Shown: positions 33,667 through 42,200 of the stretch, piece by piece | Layout of the letters: the number at the start of each line of letters is the position of its first letter | Position numbering within the stretch: the stretch's first letter is position 1 | From: JAGNLM01 sp964439835 | GTDB lineage: Bacteria; Pseudomonadota; Gammaproteobacteria; JAABTG01 | Direction of reading: 5' to 3' | Assembly: GCA_964439835.1 (NCBI GenBank) | Contig: CAYTPQ010000007.1 | Span: 29,364-93,363 of the forward strand | Length of the DNA: 64,000 nucleotides | Position numbers and translations under genes: made by a program | The notes under the pieces: model-generated | What the model saw: the letters and a program-made list of their open reading frames with translations, nothing else | What the model was told of the DNA's origin: nothing | Databases searched by the model: none

Positions 33667-33788
33667 TGGGTCTCCTCCGGGGTCGTGGACCGGTGCCTCT
33701 GCGGGCGCCTGTCGGTCGGGGCTGGAACCGCTCCGCCTTGGGGGCAGGCTATCCAAGTCCAGGTCTGCCATCTGTCCGGCGCTTCATG

Positions 33789-33803
33789 TAAGGGAATCCC
33801 TGA
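33789..33803. promoter_or_regulatory. 15-bp dyad (TAAGG-N5-CCTGA)
   Basis: TAAGGGAATCCCTGA matches the dyad family and lies upstream of the TelA-like operon on the minus strand. The 33667-33990 gap otherwise holds nothing that I can support. Confidence 0.55.
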
Positions 33804-33990
33804 TGGCCGCTCCGGGGCTCGCGGTTACGCCGACAGCTCCTTCGGGACGAACCGGGCGAGCAGCCTGGTGGCAGCGCCGATCGCCCTCTCCGCCACAGAG
33901 GATGTACAGCGATCATTGCGAGCCGGATCGCTGGGTAGATCTCTCTGACCGTCACCCCACCGGGGGATTGCCTCCCGTCACCGCAAGCCC

Positions 33991-35346
33991 TTAACCGTCC
34001 TCCGGTTCTCCGCGGGGATCGATGGATAGGCGCTTGAGCTTTTGCCACAGGCCCTTGCGGGTCACCCCCAGCGCGGCGGCCGTGGCGCTCATTCTGCCAC
34101 CGTGGTCGGCGAGGCAGCGGGCGACGTAGTCCCGCTCGCAGGCCGCCAGATACTCCGTCAGGCTTTGTGCGGGCAACGGTCGGGGCGGGCCTGCTGCCAC
34201 GCCGGGGCCGAAGAGGCCCCGTGCCGTCAGCGGACCGTTCTCGGCCAGGGCGCACGCGCGCTGCAAGACATGCTTCAGCTCGCGCACGTTGCCCGGCCAG
34301 GGCCAGGCGAGGAGCGCCTGTTCCGCGTCCGGGTTCAGTCTGCGCACGGCCCCCCCTTGCTCGGCCGCGAAGTCGGCCAGGATCTGGCGCGCGAGCCAGA
34401 GGATGTCCTCGCGCCGCTCACGCAGGGGCGGGACGTGGATATGCACCACGTTCACCCGGTAGTAAAGGTCCTCCCGGAACTGCCCCCGCTCGACCCTCGC
34501 GCGCAGGTCCTCGTGGGTCGCGCAGACGAGGCGCACGCGTACGGCCACGGGCCGCTCGCCGCCGACCCGCACGACGGTCCGCTCCTGGAGGACGCGCAGC
34601 AGCCGCGATTGCAGCGGCAAGGCCATGTCGCCCACCTCGTCCAGGAACAGCAGCCCGCCGGTCGCCTGCTCGAACACCCCCCGGTGCAGCCCTGCCGAGC
34701 CCGTGAAGGCCCCGCGCTCGTGCCCGAACAGCTCGGACTCGGCGAGACCCTCGGGGAGGGCGGCGCAGTTGACCGCAACGAAGGGCCCGCAGCCGCAGAG
34801 CTTATGCAGGCGCCGGGCGACGACCTCCTTGCCGACGCCGGTCTCGCCGGTGATGAGGACGCCGAGATCGAGCTTCGCCAGCCGCCGGAGCGTGCCCTCG
34901 ATACTGCGCATTGCGGGCGAGACGCCCAGCACTGGCGCCTCGCCTTCTGCGGCCGAAGGGGGCGGTCCGACGAGCGCTTCGACCTGCTCGACCAGGCGGT
35001 CGAGATCGAAGGGCTTGGTGACGTAATCCACGGCCCCGAGCTTGAGCAGGGTGACCGCTCGCTCGATTTCCCCGTGACCGGTGATGAACAGGAACGGGGG
35101 CAACGGCACCGCATCCTGCCGCGCCTGCTCGTACCAGCGGTCCGCCCGTCCGTCGGGCAGGCGGATGTCGCAGACCACGATCCGGTAGCGGTGCTGCTCG
35201 ATGGCGGCGGCGGCAGCATCGAGCCGCGTGTGCCAGTCGACTGACCAGCCATCCAGGGTAAAGCGGTCGATGATCGACTCGCCCATGATCGGGTCGTCCT
35301 CGACCAGACAAATGGGCGTTGCTGGGGTCGTCGCAGGGGTCTTCAT
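33991..35346 (-). CDS. NtrC-family sigma-54-dependent response regulator
   Basis: The 451-residue protein has a receiver domain with phospho-acceptor D60 (VVCDIRLPDG), an AAA+ sigma-54 activation domain from about 135 to 370 (Walker A GETGVGKE, Walker B GGLLFLDEVGD) and a Fis-type helix-turn-helix at the C-terminus (GRMSATAAALGVTRKGLWQK). The sigma-54 contact loop reads GAFTGS instead of the usual GAFTGA, a small deviation that may or may not weaken activation. It overlaps its kinase gene by four bases. The divergent cytochrome-molybdoenzyme operon has a sigma-54 promoter and upstream dyads, so it is the evident target. Confidence 0.93.
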   Translation of the reverse strand: MKTPATTPATPICLVEDDPIMGESIIDRFTLDGWSVDWHTRLDAAAAAIEQHRYRIVVCDIRLPDGRADRWYEQARQDAVPLPPFLFITGHGEIERAVTLLKLGAVDYVTKPFDLDRLVEQVEALVGPPPSAAEGEAPVLGVSPAMRSIEGTLRRLAKLDLGVLITGETGVGKEVVARRLHKLCGCGPFVAVNCAALPEGLAESELFGHERGAFTGSAGLHRGVFEQATGGLLFLDEVGDMALPLQSRLLRVLQERTVVRVGGERPVAVRVRLVCATHEDLRARVERGQFREDLYYRVNVVHIHVPPLRERREDILWLARQILADFAAEQGGAVRRLNPDAEQALLAWPWPGNVRELKHVLQRACALAENGPLTARGLFGPGVAAGPPRPLPAQSLTEYLAACERDYVARCLADHGGRMSATAAALGVTRKGLWQKLKRLSIDPRGEPEDG

Positions 35347-36761
35347 GCCGGTGCATCCAGCGGGAGGCTGATCCACACCCGCGTCCCCGGCCCGGCCTCG
35401 GCCACCCCGATCTGCCCGCCGAGCTGGCTGACGATCTGGTAGCTGACCCAGAGGCCCAGTCCACTGCCCCCTCCGCCCGAGGAGAACGGCTCGAAGAGGC
35501 GTGCCCGCTGGGCCGGCGGGATCCCCGGTCCCTCGTCCTGGACCGAAAGGTCCAGCTGGGCGTCTCCACCGATGCAGTGGACCTCGATCCTGCCGCCCTC
35601 CGGTGAGGCCTGGATCGCGTTCAGCACGACGTTGAGCAGGACCTGGCGCACCTGGGAGGCGGGCAGGTCGACCCGCTCGGGGACGGCGCAGGTCCACTCG
35701 AGCCGGAGACCTCGCGGGCCGAGCTCCCCCTGCACCAGCGTGCGGATGTCTTCGAGGTCCTGGCGCGTAAGCCTGGAATCCCGCGGACGGGCCTCGACCA
35801 GCAGGGCCTGCAGGGTCTGGCGGACCTGCAGCAGGCCACGCTCGACCAGATCCAGGGTCTTCTGCGTCACCAGCGGATCGTCGCGATGACGCTTTTGGGT
35901 ACCCAGCGCGTTCAGCATGCCGCCGATGGGGTTGTTCATCTCATGGGCGATCCCGGCCGCGAAGCGTCCCACGGCCGCAAGCCGCTCGCTGTGCACCATG
36001 CGCTCGAGGAGCAGCTCCCGCTCCTTCAGGCCCGCGAGCATGGCCTCGAAGGCCTTGGCCAGCTCCCCGAACTCGTCGGGGGAGCTGGCGAGCGGGCACT
36101 GGATCTCGTCCGGCGGCACCCTCCCGACCAGGCCCAGGCAGTGCTGCAGCTCGCGCAGCGGTGCCAGCATGCGCCGGCCCAGCCAGCCGCCGAGGGCGAG
36201 GAGGGCGGCGAGCACCGCGGCGCTGTACCAGAGGGCGTGGCTGAAGGCGCTATAGACGTGGGCGGCGAGGCTGGCGAGGCTCTGCTGCAGGGCCACTGTG
36301 CCAAGCGCGACGCTGTCTTCCAGCACGGGTGCGACCGCGAGCAGCCTCCCGTCGCGCTCGCGGGTGAAGCCGGAGGCGGGGGGCGGCTCCCGTAGCGCGG
36401 CATAGACCTCGCCGAGTGCCGCGGCAGGCGCCATCAGCCAGTCGCGCTCGGGGGAGCGGCTGGTCGCATAGATCTTTCCGCGGGCGTCGAGCACGACCAC
36501 CTCGATCGGGTCCGCCGAGGCGTTGCTGCCGAGAAAGCGCGAGACTGCACTGTGGACCGCCCAGAGGGCGTCGTCGGCGAGCCCCGGCGTGACGCCGGCC
36601 GCCAGCAGCCGGGCACTTGCCTCCAGTGCATCGACGCGCTCGCGCTTGAGCACCTCATAGCTGGCGAGCCCGAACAGCAGGCTGAGGAACACCACACTCA
36701 GCGTCACCAGGAGCGCGAGCCCGAGGGTCACCCGAACGTGGTAGCTGCGAGGCCGGGTCAT
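35343..36761 (-). CDS. membrane histidine kinase of the split TtrS-like system
   Basis: The 472-residue protein has helix 1 at about 11-34, a periplasmic domain of about 140 residues, helix 2 at about 178-198, a HAMP-like linker, the phospho-acceptor helix with His in AAGIAHEMNNPIGG and an ATP-binding domain with VVLNAIQASPEGG, DEGPGIP and GGGSGLGLWV. It lies between the PhnD-like protein gene and the NtrC-type regulator gene and overlaps each by four bases. In TtrS the PhnD-like domain is fused to the kinase; here the two functions are on separate chains. Confidence 0.92.
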   Translation of the reverse strand: MTRPRSYHVRVTLGLALLVTLSVVFLSLLFGLASYEVLKRERVDALEASARLLAAGVTPGLADDALWAVHSAVSRFLGSNASADPIEVVVLDARGKIYATSRSPERDWLMAPAAALGEVYAALREPPPASGFTRERDGRLLAVAPVLEDSVALGTVALQQSLASLAAHVYSAFSHALWYSAAVLAALLALGGWLGRRMLAPLRELQHCLGLVGRVPPDEIQCPLASSPDEFGELAKAFEAMLAGLKERELLLERMVHSERLAAVGRFAAGIAHEMNNPIGGMLNALGTQKRHRDDPLVTQKTLDLVERGLLQVRQTLQALLVEARPRDSRLTRQDLEDIRTLVQGELGPRGLRLEWTCAVPERVDLPASQVRQVLLNVVLNAIQASPEGGRIEVHCIGGDAQLDLSVQDEGPGIPPAQRARLFEPFSSGGGGSGLGLWVSYQIVSQLGGQIGVAEAGPGTRVWISLPLDAPA

Positions 36762-37648
36762 CGGTCGGTCGAAGCGCCCGGCGCGGTGTCACTCCCGGCC
36801 AGGACCTCGCGCCGCAGGCGCCGGACACTGTCGTAGAGGTCCGCCGGCACGGGCACGAAGGCGTCGAGATGCAGGCCATCCAGCACGCGCCTGCCGTCGG
36901 GGTCCCTGGCCATGTCGAAGAGCGCCCGCGAAAAGGCCTCGCGCAGCGAGGGTGGCGCGCTTCGGCTCGCCACCAGCGGCGGAAACCCGAACCACTCCGA
37001 GCGCCAGACGATGCGGGTGCGGGCGGTCAGCGTGGGTTCCTCGCGCGCCAGCACCTCCCACACATAGCCGTCGACGGCACCGCCGTGAGCGAGCCCCTCG
37101 GCGACGGCCCGGATCACGTTCGGGTGGCCGTAGGCAAAGAAGGTTTTGCGAAAGAACTCTTCCGCTCGCGTATACCGCTCCAGCAGGTGGTGCCGGACCA
37201 CCAGGTAGCCGGAGTTGGAGTCCGGGTCCGAGAACGCGAACACCCTGCCCTTCAGATCCTCGACCCCCTTCAGATCCGGGGCATCGGCCGCGACGATCAC
37301 GTAGGCGCGGTAGCGGGGCTGCCCTTCGAACAGCGGCACCGCCAGGGCCTCCAGGTGGTCCTCGTGCTGCAGGTAGGGGTTGCTGCAGATCCAGGCGAGC
37401 TCGAGCGCCCCTTCCTCGAGCAGGCTGGTCATCTCCCGGTAGCTCGATCGCGCCACGAAGTGCACTGGCCGCCCCAGGCGGCGCTCCAGGTAGGTTCCCC
37501 AGAGGCCGAGCACCGCGTGGCCGTCGCGGGACAGGATCGGCGAGATCCCGATCCGCACGCTCGGCGCCGCCCCTCCGATCGCGACCCTCGGGGTGATCGA
37601 GAGCGCCAGGCCCTGAAGGAACCGGCGTCGGCTTCGGCCCCGCTCCAT
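36758..37648 (-). CDS. PhnD-like periplasmic binding protein (sensor accessory)
   Basis: The 296-residue protein has a Tat-type signal (RSRRRFLQGLAL) and a PhnD/phosphonate-binding fold: VRIGISPILSRDGHAVLG at the start, ELAWICSNPYLQHED, FAFSDPDSNSGYLVVRHHLL and a VDGYVWEVL hinge region. There is no ABC permease or ATPase gene nearby. Instead it is translationally coupled to a histidine kinase. TtrS, the tetrathionate sensor, carries a homologous domain as its periplasmic input, so this protein probably presents the inducing oxyanion to the kinase. The ligand itself cannot be read from sequence. Confidence 0.88.
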   Translation of the reverse strand: MERGRSRRRFLQGLALSITPRVAIGGAAPSVRIGISPILSRDGHAVLGLWGTYLERRLGRPVHFVARSSYREMTSLLEEGALELAWICSNPYLQHEDHLEALAVPLFEGQPRYRAYVIVAADAPDLKGVEDLKGRVFAFSDPDSNSGYLVVRHHLLERYTRAEEFFRKTFFAYGHPNVIRAVAEGLAHGGAVDGYVWEVLAREEPTLTARTRIVWRSEWFGFPPLVASRSAPPSLREAFSRALFDMARDPDGRRVLDGLHLDAFVPVPADLYDSVRRLRREVLAGSDTAPGASTDR

Positions 37649-37700
37649 CCTCTCCTCCGCGGCATGCTTCTTCTCGGGAAGCTCTGAGCCAGTCGACGCC

Positions 37701-37772
37701 CGTCATACCGGCGCAAGCCGGGATCCAGAGGAAACAGCGGTCTGGACCACCGCTTTCGCCGGGGTGACGACG
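37701..37772. repeat. REP/MITE-like palindromic element
   Basis: CGTCATACCGGCGCAAGCCG at the left end and the complement of CGTCGTCACCCCGGCGAAAG at the right end form imperfect terminal inverted repeats around a short centre. The left arm contains its own hairpin CCGGC-GCAA-GCCGG. It lies in the gap between the sensor and molybdoenzyme operons. Confidence 0.6.
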
Positions 37773-37818
37773 GGTTCAGCGCGTCCCCGCGTCTCATCGC
37801 CGCCCTGCCTGGCGGCAT

Positions 37819-37834
37819 GTTACCTCCGGGTAAT
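37819..37834. promoter_or_regulatory. activator dyad 1 (GTTACC-N4-GGTAAT)
   Basis: GTTACCTCCGGGTAAT is an interrupted palindrome with one mismatch. It lies about 180 bases before the sigma-54 start site, a normal enhancer distance. Confidence 0.65.
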
Positions 37835-37862
37835 GACTCAGATCACGTCGGGCGAGGATAAG

Positions 37863-37878
37863 GTTACCCGGAGGTTAC
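37863..37878. promoter_or_regulatory. activator dyad 2 (GTTACC-N4-GGTTAC)
   Basis: Read on the minus strand this is GTAACCTCCGGGTAAC, almost identical to dyad 1 with the core ACCTCCGGGTAA. The two centres are 44 bases apart, about four helical turns, suited to cooperative binding. Confidence 0.65.
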
Positions 37879-37974
37879 CCCCCGCTCCATCCGGCTCCAT
37901 CCCGCGCCGCGTGGTGGTCTGCATTGCCAATCAAGTCAGTGCGTTGCAGCCCAGACTGTGAATTCCATCACAAC

Positions 37975-37990
37975 TGGCATGGGTAATGCC
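37975..37990 (+). promoter_or_regulatory. sigma-54 (-24/-12) promoter
   Basis: TGGCATGGGTAATGCC has GG (37976-37977) and GC (37988-37989) exactly ten bases apart, with the TGGCA context of sigma-54 promoters. Transcription would start near 38001, 45 bases before the cytochrome ATG. Confidence 0.75.
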
Positions 37991-38045
37991 CGCCTCTCTG
38001 GCGCTTTGGCCAGAACCCTGGCCTCACCCTGTAGGGAGGACGGAG

Positions 38046-38360
38046 ATGAGAATGAAGCTCGTTGTTCCCGCGCTGGCGCTCGCCCTGGCCGCGGGCACAG
38101 TCGCTGCGGTCGTCGGGGGTGGCGACATCACCCAGACGACCCCGCTCGGCAAGGTCACCTTCAGCCACCAGCTCCACGTCGAGAAGAAGGGCCTCCAGTG
38201 CACCGAGTGCCACCCCAAGCTCTACACCAGCGTCGCCCAGCACAAGCCGGTGACGATGCAGGCGATGCAGAAGGGCGAGTCCTGCGGGGCCTGTCATGAC
38301 GGCAAGCGCTCCTTCTCGGTCATGGGCGGCGAGTGCGCCAAGTGCCACATCACCCAATAA
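38046..38360 (+). CDS. periplasmic triheme cytochrome c7-type protein
   Basis: The 104-residue product has a signal peptide (MRMKLVVPALALALAAGTVA) and three CxxCH haem motifs (CTECH, CGACH, CAKCH), with distal His in KVTFSHQLHVE typical of cytochrome c3/c7 proteins. Such small low-potential cytochromes shuttle electrons to or from periplasmic enzymes. It is the first gene after the sigma-54 promoter and is followed 17 bases later by the ferredoxin gene. It probably takes the place of the membrane quinol oxidase (TtrC/NrfD type) that this set lacks. GGGAGG precedes ATG 38046. Confidence 0.92.
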   Translation: MRMKLVVPALALALAAGTVAAVVGGGDITQTTPLGKVTFSHQLHVEKKGLQCTECHPKLYTSVAQHKPVTMQAMQKGESCGACHDGKRSFSVMGGECAKCHITQ

Positions 38361-38377
38361 CCCCAAAGGACGACGCC

Positions 38378-39124
38378 ATGAAAGACATTCTGGTGACCAT
38401 GCAAGAAGACCTGGAGCGAGCGCTCAAGAAGGCACCTGAGGAGCGCCGCTGGGTGATGCTGATCGATCTGCGCAAGTGCGTCGGCTGTCACGCCTGCACC
38501 GTCGCCTGCGTCTCCGAGAACAAGCTGCCACCGAAGATGCACTACCGCCCGGTGTACGAGTACGAGCAGGGCGAGTACCCCAAGGTGAGCCGCACCTTCC
38601 TGCCGCGGCCCTGCATGCAGTGCGACAACCCCCCCTGCGTCGACGCCTGCCCGGTGAAGGGGGAGGCGACCTGGAAAGAGACCAGCGGGATTGGCGCCGG
38701 CATCGTCAAGATCAACTACGCCAAGTGCATCGGCTGCGGCCAGTGCGTGCCGGCTTGCCCCTACGGCGCCCGCACCATGGACGCGGGCGAGTACCACACC
38801 GCAGCGACCCCGGCGCCGCAGAAGTACGAGCTGATGCCGTCCTTCGAATACGGCAAGCAATGGCCGCGCTCGGGGAAGAACCAGCCCATCGGCAACGCGC
38901 GCAAGTGCCACTTCTGCGTGCATCGGCTGGCGAACGGCATGCTCCCCCAGTGCATCACCACCTGCATCGGGCGCGCCGGCTACTTCGGCGATGAGAACGA
39001 CCCGGAGAGCCTGGTCGCGAAGGTCAAGAAGGCGAACAAGATCCAGGTTCTGAAGGAAGACAAGGGCACCAAGCCCCGCGTCTACTACGTGGCCAACGCT
39101 GACCTGAAGGTCCTCTACACCTGA
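38378..39124 (+). CDS. four-cluster 4Fe-4S ferredoxin subunit (TtrB/DmsB-like)
   Basis: The 248-residue product has four sets of Cys in the order of DMSO-reductase-family electron-transfer subunits: CVGCHACTVAC (34-44), CMQCDNPPCVDACP, CIGCGQCVPACP and CHFCVHRL with CITTC. It would wire the molybdoenzyme to its electron partner. There is no Tat signal of its own, so it probably reaches the periplasm in complex with the Tat-exported catalytic subunit encoded next. The start at ATG 38378 follows AAAGGA. The N-terminal helix (MKDILVTMQEDLERALKKAP) is unusual for the family. Confidence 0.93.
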   Translation: MKDILVTMQEDLERALKKAPEERRWVMLIDLRKCVGCHACTVACVSENKLPPKMHYRPVYEYEQGEYPKVSRTFLPRPCMQCDNPPCVDACPVKGEATWKETSGIGAGIVKINYAKCIGCGQCVPACPYGARTMDAGEYHTAATPAPQKYELMPSFEYGKQWPRSGKNQPIGNARKCHFCVHRLANGMLPQCITTCIGRAGYFGDENDPESLVAKVKKANKIQVLKEDKGTKPRVYYVANADLKVLYT

Positions 39125-39230
39125 CGCGGCGCGCGGGGACAAAGAGGGCCGAGTGCCGCGGCCACGAGCCGGCGTCGCCTCTGTCCCGCGAGACTGCTAG
39201 CCCTTGAACCGATTTCTGCTGGAGGAGCTT

Positions 39231-42200
39231 ATGAGCGACCGAAACACGAACGTGCCGACCGAGGAGCCGAGCGGCCTCTCGCGCCGCACCTTTCTGAAGG
39301 GCACCGCACTCGCCGGCTGTGCCGCCCTGGCGGCGGGCCCGCTGGAGCTCGCGCGGCTGCTGATCGCGCGGGTCGAGGCCGGAGAGCTGACGGCCGAGGA
39401 AGCCTACGCGCTGATGAAGGCCGAGAACCAGCTCTATACCGTGTGCCTGAACTGCAACACCGGCTGCGGGATCAAGGTCAAGATCCTGGACGGCGTGGCC
39501 GTCAAGATCGACGGCAACCCGTACAACCCCTGGACGCTGTGGCCACACCTGCCGATGAAAGAAGCGGTCAGCGCCGCGGCGAAGGTCGACGGCGCGATCT
39601 GCCCCAAGGGCCAGGCGGGTCACCAGGGCGCCTATGACCCGTACCGGATCACGAAGGTGCTCAAGCGCGCCGGAAAGCGGGGCGAGGGCAAGTGGAAGAG
39701 CATCCCGTTCGACCAGGCGATCACCGAGATCGTCGAGGGCGGCCTGCTGTTCAAAGACGTCCCCGGTGAGGAGAGCCGCAAGGTCACGGGTCTGAAGGAG
39801 CTCTGGGCCCTGCGCGACCCGAAGGCCTTCGAGGAGATGGGCAAGGACGTCGACGCCATCCGCAAGAAGAAGACGCCCGAGGAGAAGCAGGCGGCGATTG
39901 CCGAGTTCAAGACCAAGCACGCCGCGCTTCTCGACAAGCTGATCGACCCCGACCACCCGGACTTCGGGCCGAAGAACAACCAGTTCGTCTACATGTGGGG
40001 TCGCAAGAAGGGCGGGCGGGGCGACTTCTCCAAGCGCTTCTACGAGCAGTTTGGAACCCGTAACTTCCACGGCCACACCACCGTATGCCAGGGCTCGCTC
40101 TACTTCGCGAGCAAGGCCCTGAGCGAGCAGTACGTCGGAGATACCTTCAAGGACGGCCAGAAGTTCTACTGGCAGGCCGACCAGGAGAACGCCGAGTACA
40201 TCCTGTTCGTCGGCGCCAACCTCTTCGACGCCAACTACGGCCCGTCGAACCGTACCCCGCGGATCACCCAGCGCATGGTTGACGGGGAGCTGAAGACCAC
40301 GGTGCTCGACCCGCGCTTCTCGAAGCTCGCGAGCAAGGCCAACCGCTGGGTCCCGATCCTGCCCGGCACCGATGCCGCCTTTGCCAATGGCGTCGCCCGC
40401 TGGATGCTCGAGAACGAGAAGTTCGACGCCAAGTACCTGGCGAACTGCAACAAGGCCGCCGCGGCGGCCGCCAAGGAGCCGACCTGGTGCAATGCCGCGT
40501 GGCTGGTGAAGCTCGACAAAGATGGCAAGCCTTCCACGCTCCTGCGCGCCTCCGAGATCGGCCTGAAGCCCGCCGAGAAGCGCACCGACAAGGACGGCAA
40601 GGAGTACAACTTCGAGTACGTGGTCGCGATGCAGGGCGGCAAGCCGGTCGCGGTCGACCCCAACGACGACAAGGAGCCCGTGACTGGGGACCTCTTCGCG
40701 ACCGCCGAGCTCGACGGCGCTGACGGCAAGAAGGTCAAGGTCAAGAGCGGGCTGCAGGTCATGCTCGAGACGGTGAAGGAGAAGACCATCGCCGAGTACG
40801 CCAAGATCTGCGGGATCGAGCCCGAGGTGATCACCGAGACGGCGAAGGAGCTCTCGAGCCACGGCAAGAAGGCCTGCGTGGACATGCACCGGGGTCCGGC
40901 TCAGCACACCAACGGCTTCTACAACATCAGCTCGTTGATGCAGCTCAACCTGCTGCTCGGCAACATGGACTGGAAGGGCGGCATGATCGTCGCCTCGACT
41001 TACAACACCGACGGTACCAAGACCGAGGCGCAGCCGTTCAGCTTCAAGAAGATCACGCCGAAGGCGCCGAAGGCGTTCGGGCTCTCGATCATTCGCCATG
41101 ACGCGAAGTACGAGGAGTCGACGATCTTCGCGGGCTACCCGGCCAAGCGGAACTGGTGGCCGCTCTCCTCGGATGTCTACGAGGAGATCATCCCGTCGAT
41201 TGCCGACGCCTACCCGTACCCCGTGAAGGCCCTGTTCTCGTACATGGGGGCGCCGACCTACGCCCTGCCGGCGGGCAACACCAACATCGACGCGCTGGTC
41301 AACCTGGATCGGGTGCCGCTCTACTTCGCGAGCGACATCACCATCGGCACCACCTCGCTCTATGCCGACTACATCTTCCCGGACCTCCACTACCTGGAGC
41401 GCTGGGAGATGCAGGGGTCGCACCCGAACATGCCCGTCAAAGTGCAGCCGGTGCGCCAACCGGTGATCGCGTCGCCCAACGAGATCGTCAAGGTCTTCGG
41501 CGAGGAGCAGCCGATCTCCTACGAGACGGTGTGGCTCGCGCTCGCCGAGAAGCTCGGGCTGCCGGGCTTCGGGCCGAACGGCTTCGGCGAGGGGCAGCCA
41601 CTCAACCGCCCGGACGATTTCTACATCCGGATGGTGGCGAACGTCGCCAACGACGGTAAGGAGCCGGTGGCGGACGCAAGCGAGGCCGAGGTGGAGCTGT
41701 TCACGCTCTCCCGCAAGCACCTGCCGAAGAACGTGTTCGACCTGGAGCGCTGGAAGAAGATCGCGGGCCCCAACTTCGCCAAAGTGGTGTACGTGCTGAA
41801 CCGGGGTGGGCGCTTCGACACCCAGGAGAACACGTACAAGGGGGACCAGGTCGCCAACAAGTACGGCAAGTACGTCAACCTCTACGAGGAGAAGACCTAC
41901 AAGTGCAAGGACGCCTTTACCGGCAAGCACTACCTGGGGATGGCCAAGTATGTGCCGGTGGCCGACACCCTCGACCACGTGCCGACCAAGCTGTCGGAGG
42001 GCTATGACCTGCACATGATCACCCAGCGTGACGTGCGCATGACCAAGTCGCGCACCATCACGCACTCCTACCTGACCGACTCCCTGCCGGAGAACGGGAT
42101 CATCGTCAATGGCAAGGACGCGAAGAAGCTGGGGGTGAAGACCGGCGACAGGGTACGGGTGCTGTCGGCGACCAACCCGAAGGGTGTCTGGGATCTGCAC

